Below the pieces are notes generated by a model that made no database searches, had not been told where the DNA came from, and saw only the letters and a program-made list of their open reading frames with translations. Shown piece after piece: positions 7,051-14,350 of a stretch of 22,986 bases of DNA. The translations under genes and the position numbers were made by a program. The DNA comes from an uncultured Lachnospiraceae bacterium (GTDB lineage Bacteria > Bacillota > Clostridia > Lachnospirales > Lachnospiraceae). The DNA lies in the NCBI GenBank assembly GCA_947178465.1, contig CAMWYL010000010.1:1-22986 (forward strand), in the 5' to 3' direction. The stretch's first letter is position 1; each line of letters begins with the position of its first letter.

Positions 7051-8394
7051 ATGAATAAAAGGAAAATGGTTTTTGTAGTGGAGCTGTTATCACTATTTGT
7101 TATTTTGCTTTATGGAACCGCCTGCGTATATTCTCAAGTGAGGCAGTCAGAGAAAATTGAGCAAGGTGTAACAGATATTATAGTGGGAGTATTTCCGGCG
7201 TATTTCCTGACTGAGAGACATGAGAACATAATGCCTGAAATTGCGGATATTATTATTAGCGATGATAAAGCAGTAGTTCTTTGTAAGGATGGAAGTGTAT
7301 GGAGCCGGTCAACGAATGAAAGCGATGCATCTGCTGATAAAGTTTTGGGATTAGAGAATATTGTGAAAATATTATGTGGTGGCCCTGCAATGTACGCTTT
7401 GTCAGAAGATGGGAACGTTTATGTGTGGGGGAGCAATGAGTGGCTTCAGATGAACCCGCAGGGGGACACTGACCGTAAGTATGTGCTTCCGGTACGGATT
7501 GCCGGATTATCCGATATCAAAGATATTGGTGTCAATGCATATCCTGAAGATGGAAGAGGAAGATGTTTTGCAATCGACAGAGAGGGAAGGCTTTATGTAT
7601 GGGGGCTGCATTTATATTGCGATATGCTGAGAGATTTTGCCCCAGGATTTCCTCAAAGAAATTATGAATTGGTTAAAAACGTACAAAGATTATTCATTGG
7701 TGCCGGAAACAATCATTATTTTGTTCGCGAAGATGGAACAGTCTTTTCGATTATGGATACGGTTCATTACAGCCAAGATATGGTTGACTTTATATATCCA
7801 TGTATTGAAGATACCGATTTGGATGATATATCTTATGTGGATTTGAATGAGGGCGCAAAATATGCACTTACCATATTGTACGAGATGGGGGACGGGAAAA
7901 ATATAGAACTGATAGGTGCGGACAAGTACACGATGTTCCTTTATAAAAAGGATGGAACCCTATGGTATTGGAACAGCAAAACAGTAGAATACCATGACTG
8001 CAAGGAGGCGGTTAGAGCACCGGAAACGGGTGTGGCAGATTATCAGGGGGAATGGCGGGAAATTGATTATAAAGGTATATTGAAATCGGAGAATAATGAT
8101 ACTTTACGAATTGCGGATATATGTGTGGGAGCTGAGAATGTTCTTTTTCTGACAAATGACGGACAGGTATTTATCAGTATGTACGAGACGAAAGAATTCA
8201 GGGATGTAGAGTGTTATCAATACAGTATTCGGGAATGGAACAGGGTTCAAACCATAGAGGCTCTGCCGATTAAGACAATTATATTGAAAAAACTGGATTG
8301 GGAAAACGCAGTTAAAATAAATACGGATGGAAGCCGGTGTTTTACGGCAGTAAATGAAGTGGGGAAGTATTATTATTTGGAAACTGATTTTTGA
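7051..8394 (+). CDS. Membrane-anchored RCC1-like beta-propeller protein
   Basis: ATG 7051 follows GAGGTG (7041-7046). The product has 447 residues, with a hydrophobic anchor at about 6-27 (MVFVVELLSLFVILLYGTA). It contains repeated short RCC1-type blades: AVVLCKDGSVWS, MYALSEDGNVYVWGSNEWLQ, RCFAIDREGRLYVWGLHLY, HYFVREDGTVFSI, TMFLYKKDGTLWYWNS, VLFLTNDGQVFISMY, CFTAVNEVGKYYY. Each has the x-A/F-L-x-x-DGxVYxWG core, spaced about 50-60 residues, so a six- or seven-bladed propeller is likely. RCC1-like domains in bacteria are usually binding surfaces on cell-surface proteins; the partner here is unknown. The partial frame 7637-7846 inside it is a shadow. A decayed relative lies directly downstream. 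Confidence 0.78.
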   Translation: MNKRKMVFVVELLSLFVILLYGTACVYSQVRQSEKIEQGVTDIIVGVFPAYFLTERHENIMPEIADIIISDDKAVVLCKDGSVWSRSTNESDASADKVLGLENIVKILCGGPAMYALSEDGNVYVWGSNEWLQMNPQGDTDRKYVLPVRIAGLSDIKDIGVNAYPEDGRGRCFAIDREGRLYVWGLHLYCDMLRDFAPGFPQRNYELVKNVQRLFIGAGNNHYFVREDGTVFSIMDTVHYSQDMVDFIYPCIEDTDLDDISYVDLNEGAKYALTILYEMGDGKNIELIGADKYTMFLYKKDGTLWYWNSKTVEYHDCKEAVRAPETGVADYQGEWREIDYKGILKSENNDTLRIADICVGAENVLFLTNDGQVFISMYETKEFRDVECYQYSIREWNRVQTIEALPIKTIILKKLDWENAVKINTDGSRCFTAVNEVGKYYYLETDF

Positions 8395-8417
8395 CGGATT
8401 ATGAAGGATAGTGAATT

Positions 8418-8811
8418 ATGAAAAAGAAAATATGGATGTGTAGGACAGTTGTAACATGGGAGCGGGCGACTACAGTTAATTTATAAAAAAGACGGAACTG
8501 TTTTTGTGATTATGTCGGCAAGCATTTTTGATTACCCCAATTATGTGTATCCTTATATCTTTCCTGTGCTTGAAGATGGAGAGATAAACCCGAATGATGA
8601 GGACCTTACATGGCAGTTCGTTACACAGTTGGATGAGAATTCAAAAAATGACATATTTTAAACAGGGGTAGCGTATCCCAATAGTGAATTGCCGGACAGC
8701 ACGGTGAATGTAGACGGATCATATATAGAATTTTTGCTGACGCTCACGTTGATAAGGTATGATGAGTGAATATGTTGTGGCAGACATAATTGTATATGAA
8801 CGAAAGTGGTA
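8418..8811 (+). pseudogene. Decayed RCC1-like paralogue
   Basis: An ATG at 8418 opens MKKKIWMCRTVVTW but soon stops. In another frame (from about 8473) the sequence reads QLIYKKDGTVFVIMSAS, then IFDYPNYVYPYIFPVLEDGE, like LYKKDGTL and REDGTVFSI of the 7051 product. TAA at 8659-8661 interrupts it. The same frame then continues (GVAYPNSELPDSTVNVDGSY) to TGA 8767-8769, where a one-base shift would allow YVVADIIVYERKW and TAA before the next gene. So one gene body carries a lost front, one nonsense codon and at least one frameshift. It occupies the whole 8395-8818 gap. Confidence 0.62.
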
Positions 8812-8818
8812 ATCAAAT

Positions 8819-9739
8819 ATGAAAAAGAGTTGGTATAAAAGAATAGGGAAGTTTTTATACGGGATGGTAATTATCCTTTCATGCGTACTCTGCATACTGA
8901 TATTTATAATTATCCCAGATCAGAATGGGAAAAGTAAAGTAAATGGCGCTGACAAAGCATTAACCTGCAAATTCGGTATGGATGATAGGAAGGCGGCAGA
9001 GAGTCTGAAATATGTATGCAGGATGCCTCAGGAGAGGTTTACGGAACGGATACGCGAACAGATTAAAGCCATTGCGGTCGAGGAGTATCCTGTTGACACA
9101 ACGGTGTATGATGCAGAAACGGACAGGGAATACAGGACTGCTTTTAAGGCGGTACTGCATGGACGGATGCCTATACGGCATGAGGATGGACAAGAGTCAT
9201 ATTTTAGAGAAATAATGCCGGAGGTTAATCAAAGCAGTGCCGAAGAATATGATCGTATTATAAGAAAGGCATTTGACTATTATTACATAGACTTTGACAA
9301 GGACGGATTCCCGGAATTGGTTATAAAACCGCGGATAAGAAATGTGCATTTTGGAGGAATCCGCATATTAAAATACAGTTCCGATGATAAGAGGGTTTAT
9401 TATTTTGGGGAGGAGTATTGCTGGACCGGTTGGAGCCTGTTAGGTGCAGGACAATTGTATTATGTCGATGGTTCAAGCGCAAGTACATTCAGGTATGGGT
9501 ATCGGGAGATTGATTCATCCGGTGCGATAATCAAAGAAATGCGATATAGTTTTACGGTTTCGCCCGAACCGTCAATATATTGGCTCTCTGACGATAATTG
9601 GGGGAATTATTTCAAAGGTCCGGGCACAGTGGAGGTAGAGAAAGAAATTTGGGAAGAAACAAAACAACATTTTGAGGAGACAGGCGCCAATGCATTTCCA
9701 AGTATCACATTTGAAGAACTTTTTAGCGGTATTGACTAA
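8819..9739 (+). CDS. Membrane-anchored protein with an EF-hand-like calcium loop
   Basis: ATG 8819 has only a weak ribosome site (AAAGTGG). The product has 306 residues, with basic N-terminus MKKSWYKRIGKF and anchor at about 13-33 (YGMVIILSCVLCILIFIII). At residues 158-166 it has DFDKDGFPE, a good D-x-D-x-DG-x-x-E calcium loop, in the context YYIDFDKDGFPELVI. Around it lie helices (residues 60-150), then a strand-rich part with Tyr/Trp. The C-terminal 20 residues are the ones duplicated at 4474-4546. It sits 33 nt before the 9773 gene, so the two are likely co-transcribed. Calcium binding is inferred from the loop; the function is unknown. Confidence 0.72.
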   Translation: MKKSWYKRIGKFLYGMVIILSCVLCILIFIIIPDQNGKSKVNGADKALTCKFGMDDRKAAESLKYVCRMPQERFTERIREQIKAIAVEEYPVDTTVYDAETDREYRTAFKAVLHGRMPIRHEDGQESYFREIMPEVNQSSAEEYDRIIRKAFDYYYIDFDKDGFPELVIKPRIRNVHFGGIRILKYSSDDKRVYYFGEEYCWTGWSLLGAGQLYYVDGSSASTFRYGYREIDSSGAIIKEMRYSFTVSPEPSIYWLSDDNWGNYFKGPGTVEVEKEIWEETKQHFEETGANAFPSITFEELFSGID

Positions 9740-9772
9740 GCCTGAGATTTCAATGCATGGAAGGAAGAACAT

Positions 9773-11113
9773 ATGAGCAAATACAGAAAAGCGAATAAGT
9801 TAGTGTGTATTGGAGTAGTGGCCATTCTTTTTGCCGCATGTGGCAGTGCAGTGGAACCGAAAGGTGCATATAGGGCGGGATTCGAACAAAAAGGTGCAGA
9901 AATATACCTGACTGCGAAACAGACAGGGGGAGCTTTAGGAGATGCACGGAAGAAAGTGAAAACAGAATTAACAGAGATAAATCAAAATGCTGAAGGAGCA
10001 GAAAGATTTTCGTATTCTGTTAAGTGGGAAGGACATTTCAATTATCCTTCCTCGGTCTATCATATAGGTGATGTGAAGATGCAGCCTTACTATGTACCGG
10101 TTTTGCTGGTGGAGATATCGGATGATGAACAGAAGGAAGAACGAATTAACAGGATGCTGTTAGAGTACTATGTCGAGGTGCTGCCCGACGCGGAAGAAGA
10201 GAACTGGTGGCGGATGCAGGAGATACAGATAACTTACCGCTCGGAACGTTATCTTTGTTTTCAATATGTTTCTCATACTGACCTGCCGGAAGGGTGTAAT
10301 TATAACGATTTATATATGACACTGGATTTGAAGCGGGAGGAGCTGATACCGTATCCCGCCTTAGAAGAGCAGAAGGGAAAATACAGTCCGCATGATTTTG
10401 GAACGCTGTATAAAGAGATGGAAATATATCAGGAGAAAACCATAGCGGAACAAAACCTGTTATGTGGCGAACGAAGCTATGAGGTACAGGGAATTACGGC
10501 GGAGTGCGAAGGAACTTTCTTTCCGAGTGTGGAGATCGACGGGCTGGAGGATAAAGAGAAGCAGGAGCGGATTAACGGAATCCTGCAGGAGCCGTTAAGG
10601 GCACTGATTATGAATGAGGGCTGGGAGGATGAAGGAGAGAAACAGGCGCTTTTTGACAAGACGAAGATTTATATTGCATATAAGTCGGAAGAATGGCTTT
10701 CAGTGGTGTACTCCATTAAGGTTTGGAATCTTAATGAGAAGAATTATGATGGAGTGGCTGACTTTGGGGTTACAATCAATTTGCAGAGTGGGGAGCGGGT
10801 AATGTTGGATGACTTATTGGAGATTGATGGTCTGATGACATGGATGTATGCATGTGGGAGGTATAAAGAGAATGATCCCTGCTTTCCCACATTGGGGTTC
10901 TTACTGACAGAAGAGGAAGTTCTGACGAATGGAGCTCAGGAGGGAATTTGTTATGAAGGTAAAGAATTTGCGGAGCGCTATGCGCTGCAGTGGGATACAT
11001 TTTATTTATATAAGGGGAAATTAGTAATTACGGGAAAAATGGGGCTTTTTGACTTTGAGATACCATTACCCGAAATATACGGGTATTTAAAGGTAGATCC
11101 TTGGTATTTCTGA
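9773..11113 (+). CDS. DUF3298-like lipoprotein with two domain copies
   Basis: ATG 9773 follows AAGGAAG. The product has 446 residues. The leader MSKYRKANKLVCIGVVAILF ends in the lipobox FAAC, so Cys23 should be lipidated and the protein held on the outer face of the membrane. Two related units follow. The first contains LLVEISDDEQKEERINRMLL, ITYRSERYLCFQY and LYMTLDLKREELI. The second contains PSVEIDGLEDKEKQERINGI, IAYKSEEWLSVVYSI and VTINLQSGERVMLDDLL, and finishes FEIPLPEIYGYLKVDPWYF. This is the order of DUF4163 followed by DUF3298 seen in clostridial cell-surface proteins. The 3' end and the start are both found again at 5541-5734. No catalytic residues are evident; a sensing or binding role is inferred. 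Confidence 0.75.
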   Translation: MSKYRKANKLVCIGVVAILFAACGSAVEPKGAYRAGFEQKGAEIYLTAKQTGGALGDARKKVKTELTEINQNAEGAERFSYSVKWEGHFNYPSSVYHIGDVKMQPYYVPVLLVEISDDEQKEERINRMLLEYYVEVLPDAEEENWWRMQEIQITYRSERYLCFQYVSHTDLPEGCNYNDLYMTLDLKREELIPYPALEEQKGKYSPHDFGTLYKEMEIYQEKTIAEQNLLCGERSYEVQGITAECEGTFFPSVEIDGLEDKEKQERINGILQEPLRALIMNEGWEDEGEKQALFDKTKIYIAYKSEEWLSVVYSIKVWNLNEKNYDGVADFGVTINLQSGERVMLDDLLEIDGLMTWMYACGRYKENDPCFPTLGFLLTEEEVLTNGAQEGICYEGKEFAERYALQWDTFYLYKGKLVITGKMGLFDFEIPLPEIYGYLKVDPWYF

Positions 11114-11114
11114 G

Positions 11115-11243
11115 GTTAGTACAAAGCTGTTAAATAGAATTTTTCCCAATGGGATTTCATGGTATGTTTCCTTAGTTCTCATAAGTATCGTCGCTTCATT
11201 AATGTTGGTGGGATATAGCGATAAGGCAAAAGAAATTGAATGA
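11115..11243 (+). pseudogene. Lipoprotein-leader fragment with broken lipobox
   Basis: The frame has no start and reads VSTKLLNRIFPNGISWYVSL, then VLISIVASLMLVGYSDKAKE to TGA 11241-11243. The segment SLMLVGYS looks like a lipobox (LVGC) whose Cys has become Tyr. Only the leader is left. It fills part of the 11114-11255 gap. Confidence 0.45.
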
Positions 11244-11255
11244 AGTAAGTTTCGG

Positions 11256-11284
11256 TTGTTTAAAATCAGAGGTTAAGATATAAT
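11256..11284 (+). promoter_or_regulatory. Promoter upstream of Rpn gene copy B
   Basis: TTGTTT (11256-11261), a 17-bp spacer and a perfect TATAAT (11279-11284), about 60 bp before the ATG at 11347. Confidence 0.6.
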
Positions 11285-11346
11285 AAAGGTGTGGTCATAT
11301 ACCTTTTTGTAAATGACTATATCATGGACAAAAAGGAGAAGCACTA

Positions 11347-11995
11347 ATGAATACGGAAATGAAAAATGCAATAAAGGCAACAGATAAGGATGCACAGTAT
11401 GATCAAAGTGCTAAGCGCCTGTTAGGACAAAAAAGCATATTGGCACATATATTGGTAAAGACCGTAGATGCGTTTAAGGACATGAACCCGAAAGAGGTTG
11501 TTTCTCTTATTTTCAATAAGGATATGCATGAATATGAATGAAAACAGTTTAGGGCATGTTCATCTTGCATATGATAAGCTGTTAGGGGATTATCAGTGCA
11601 GAGGACGGCTTGACTTGTTAAATATTGTTTTAATCGGATTATCAAATGAGCTTCCCGAGCATGACGGGCAGTATGAACTGCATAGGCTGTTAGGTACGCT
11701 GCTATCCAAACGGCTTTCGGCAGATGAGAAGCTGAACATTATTGAGACAGAATATGATATTCCGGTAGTGGACGATATAAGAAGGGATGTGAGCGTTATG
11801 TGTAATTTGAGTCAGGGAATTCGGGAAGAAGGAAGAGAAGAAGGAAGAGAACAGGGGATAATTATTGGGGAAACCAAAATCATTATGAATATGTATAACA
11901 ATGGCTTCACGATACAACAAATAGCCGACACAACAGGCATAGAAGTGGAAGAAGTAAAGTTTATCATAGAGGGAAGCGCGTTTGTATTGGCATAA
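11347..11995 (+). pseudogene. Rpn-family nuclease gene copy B, core deleted and frameshifted
   Basis: ATG 11347 with AAAAGGAG upstream begins MNTEMKNAIKATDKDAQYDQ and SAKRLLGQKSILAHILVKTV, the normal N-terminus of this family. After about 55 residues (NPKEVVSLIF) the sequence jumps to the C-terminal part, equivalent to about base 150 of copy A, but one base out of frame, so the first frame ends at 11541. The tail frame runs to TAA 11993-11995 and keeps LDLLNIVLIGLSNELPEHD, EEGREEGREQG and the HTH-like end. The joint is near 11505. The catalytic nuclease centre, including the VEAQ strand seen in copy A, is gone, so it cannot be an active nuclease. The tail could still be made from an internal start, but no good ribosome site is seen. 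Confidence 0.88.
11718..11919 (+). repeat. Direct repeat copy B, 202 bp identical to 358-559
   Basis: Partner of the repeat at 358-559, identical base for base and in the same orientation. Recombination between the copies would delete or duplicate the roughly 11.4 kb between them. Confidence 0.95.
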
Positions 11996-12013
11996 AATAA
12001 TTCAGACAGGGAG

Positions 12014-12048
12014 GCAGTGAATCGAAAGCAAACGATTTGCTGCCTTTT
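12014..12048 (+). terminator. Intrinsic terminator after Rpn gene copy B
   Basis: GCAGTGAATCG (12014-12024) pairs with CGATTTGCTGC (12033-12043) around loop AAAGCAAA, followed by CTTTT. It is the copy-B version of the 719-753 hairpin. Confidence 0.75.
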
Positions 12049-12178
12049 ACATTTAGATGCTTTTACGTAGGGATAATTTTTGAGAATTTTGGCAAAATGA
12101 TGCAACTTTAGCTTTTGGAATGCGAGGAGTTTATATGAGGAAAAAGTATTTCTGAATAACAGGGAAGGAGAATAAATA

Positions 12179-12757
12179 TTGCTGTTTGGTGGATGTAAAC
12201 ATTACATAAAGAAGAGTACAAGGCGCATGATAGCCGTAGCTCTAGGACTTTTCATTTTTATGATGGGAACAATCGGCTACTCATATTTTAATGCAGCGCA
12301 TATACAATATAAAATCAAACAGAAAGTATGCGCTTCCGTGCTAAAATATGAAGAGAATCTGCTTAAGACAGTGGAGGAATGTAAAAGCAATAAGGCAGAT
12401 GTTTTGATTTCCTATAAAACACAAGATGATAGTGCCGGATTTTTGTATTATAAGAAGTTAAATAGCGAAACAATGAATGAGGTATTTAAAATATTTCGGT
12501 TATGGTATATCGAGACTCGTGAAGATGAAATTGTGAGGTTTTCAATTCTTCCGACGATACAAAGTCTTTTATGGAGCAATTACGAGTGTGGATTTTATTA
12601 TACCAAGGAAGATAAGGCAGTTGATGTTATTTGGGGGGGTGAATGTAACGGGGAAATTGAAGGTATAATACCCGGAATAGGAAAATATTGGTATAAAACG
12701 GAACAGATAGATGATAATTGGTGGTTTTATGAAAGTAAATCAGGGTGGAATAAATGA
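12179..12757 (+). CDS. Membrane-anchored hypothetical protein
   Basis: TTG 12179 is preferred because AAGGAG (12165-12170) lies 8 nt upstream. The product has 192 residues, with basic start LFGGCKHYIKKSTRR, then an anchor at about residues 18-37 (MIAVALGLFIFMMGTIGYSY). The outside domain includes SVLKYEENLLKTVEECKSNK, ADVLISYKTQDDSAGFLYYK, WSNYECGFYYTKEDKAVDV and a Trp-rich end (WYKTEQIDDNWWFYES). The GFYYT and GIG-YWYKTEQID-NWW elements are typical of short proteins in Lachnospiraceae surface-protein arrays, but I do not recognise the family. A gap of 51 nt separates it from the lipoprotein gene downstream, suggesting co-transcription. Confidence 0.66.
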   Translation: MLFGGCKHYIKKSTRRMIAVALGLFIFMMGTIGYSYFNAAHIQYKIKQKVCASVLKYEENLLKTVEECKSNKADVLISYKTQDDSAGFLYYKKLNSETMNEVFKIFRLWYIETREDEIVRFSILPTIQSLLWSNYECGFYYTKEDKAVDVIWGGECNGEIEGIIPGIGKYWYKTEQIDDNWWFYESKSGWNK

Positions 12758-12808
12758 TGGAAAGCAAAAGTTTGGATGCAACAGCCGGAGAGGGGAGGAC
12801 GTTACCGA

Positions 12809-14098
12809 ATGGGCAGAGTAGGATGGTTGAAGGTCTGTAGCGCAATCCTGATGTTTATGTTATTCATAACAGTCCTTACCGGCTGCGAAAGCGATGCGCG
12901 TGTGGAGAGTTCCGGGACTGTGAGAACGATAGAATATGATGAGGTTGAAGCACCGGAATCGGAAGTCTCGGATGCATCGGAAAATTCGAATATCATGGAA
13001 ATTTATGAGAGTTTTTTGAATGGAGAGCTTTCGGCAGAACAGGAAGAAAAACAGGTTACAATCAGCGACTTGTTTTGGGATAATGATATCGAATATTGTT
13101 TCCTGGATATAGACGGCGATGGCATTGATGAATTACATATCAGGGACAATGTGATATATTACGTGATAAAGGCAGTGGATGGGGCACCTCAGATTCTTTT
13201 TGAAGGCTGGTGGAACTATGAGCCGGTTGTTTCGGATGAACTGTGTGGAATTCTGTATTATAATAATGATTACGGGTCCGAGGGGATTGAATTTATTCGG
13301 ATAAGCGCTGATGGCAGCACGGAAAGCGATGGAAAGTTCAGGTGGTCTGACGAGAATGAAAACGGATATATGGACACAGAAGATTTCTTTAAAATATATA
13401 TCGGAAAATTTTCTGACTATGAAGATATTGACATGGAGCATTACGTTCAGTATAAAAAGGAACACAGTGCACAACAGGCAGGATGTGAGTTGGGATGGAC
13501 AGACAGATGCTTAAATGAGTATGTGACGTGGCAGGAAGCCTATATTAATTTCCTGAAAAAACCTTCCGCTACGATATGGGTAGGGAGTGGTCGGGAGGAA
13601 TATTCGTTAATTTATATAGATGATAACGACATTCCGGAATTATATATTGATACAAATGTCTCGGCAACCGGAGTAATCATAGTTTCCTTTTATGAGGGAA
13701 AAGTAAGATCCATGGTTCGAGACAGAGGCGGGATAGAATATATTGAATACGGCGGGCTGTTGTATTGTGACTGGGGAAATGCGGGATTTTATCCCTGTAA
13801 TGTTTATATGCTTGAAAAGGGAGCGTTTTCAGAAATCGGAACAGGGTGGTATTCCGAGTATGCTGACGAGCAGGGAAATATATGCTATGATTATTTTTGG
13901 GAAGGCCGTGCAGTAACGGAGGCAGAGTATGAGGCATATATTGATGAACGGATTGACAGATCCGGATGTGTCGAGCCTTCTTTGTTATATTCGGAAGATG
14001 AAATCCTGGAAATCTTGGCAGATTGGGACGTTGATCGCGTTGGGGTCCGGCTTCAAGAGGCAGATGCCGCAGAGAAAAGCATTGTGGAAACAGAATAA
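12809..14098 (+). CDS. Lipoprotein with EF-hand-like calcium loops
   Basis: The start is ATG 12809, served by GGGGAGGA (12792-12799); an in-frame ATG at 12776 lacks a site and would push the leader inward. The product has 429 residues. The leader MGRVGWLKVCSAILMFMLFI ends VLTGC, with Cys26 the predicted lipidated residue. A low-complexity Ser/Glu linker (about 30-62) follows. The first calcium-type loop is DIDGDGIDE (residues 100-108), a canonical D-x-D-x-DG-x-D-E. A second, looser one is IDDNDIPEL (about 270-278). Both sit between a strand and an ELxI strand, and the two halves look like repeats of one domain of about 170 residues. Together with the 4604 and 8819 products it forms a family sharing (Y)-x-x-D-x-D-x-D-x-x-x-(E/D)-L-x-I. 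A strong terminator follows directly. Confidence 0.75.
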   Translation: MGRVGWLKVCSAILMFMLFITVLTGCESDARVESSGTVRTIEYDEVEAPESEVSDASENSNIMEIYESFLNGELSAEQEEKQVTISDLFWDNDIEYCFLDIDGDGIDELHIRDNVIYYVIKAVDGAPQILFEGWWNYEPVVSDELCGILYYNNDYGSEGIEFIRISADGSTESDGKFRWSDENENGYMDTEDFFKIYIGKFSDYEDIDMEHYVQYKKEHSAQQAGCELGWTDRCLNEYVTWQEAYINFLKKPSATIWVGSGREEYSLIYIDDNDIPELYIDTNVSATGVIIVSFYEGKVRSMVRDRGGIEYIEYGGLLYCDWGNAGFYPCNVYMLEKGAFSEIGTGWYSEYADEQGNICYDYFWEGRAVTEAEYEAYIDERIDRSGCVEPSLLYSEDEILEILADWDVDRVGVRLQEADAAEKSIVETE

Positions 14099-14106
14099 AT
14101 CAGAGC

Positions 14107-14142
14107 GCAGCGAATCGAAGGACAGGAGGTTCGCTGCTTTTT
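14107..14142 (+). terminator. Intrinsic terminator after the 12809 gene
   Basis: GCAGCGAATC (14107-14116) pairs with GGTTCGCTGC (14128-14137) over 10 bp with one G-U, then five T. It starts 9 nt after the stop codon. Confidence 0.88.
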
Positions 14143-14253
14143 GGTATCTTACGGGCTTGGAGCACATTCGGGTGGAGGAGAGTATCCCGCGTATGTACCA
14201 ATAGAGATATGTCGGGGTGGGTAAGGTAATTTTTGCAAAAAGCAAATTGTTTC

Positions 14254-14282
14254 TTGTACCCGCCTGATAAATATATTAATAT
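14254..14282 (+). promoter_or_regulatory. Candidate promoter for the M14 peptidase gene
   Basis: TTGTAC (14254-14259), a 17-bp spacer and TAATAT (14277-14282), four of six matches, about 70 bp before ATG 14351. It lies after the terminator that closes the island, so the peptidase needs its own start near here. Confidence 0.4.
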
Positions 14283-14350
14283 TGTGTATGTGGATTGAAG
14301 GATATTTTTACCGGATTGCAAAAAGCTGATATACAGGAGGAGAGTGTTTC

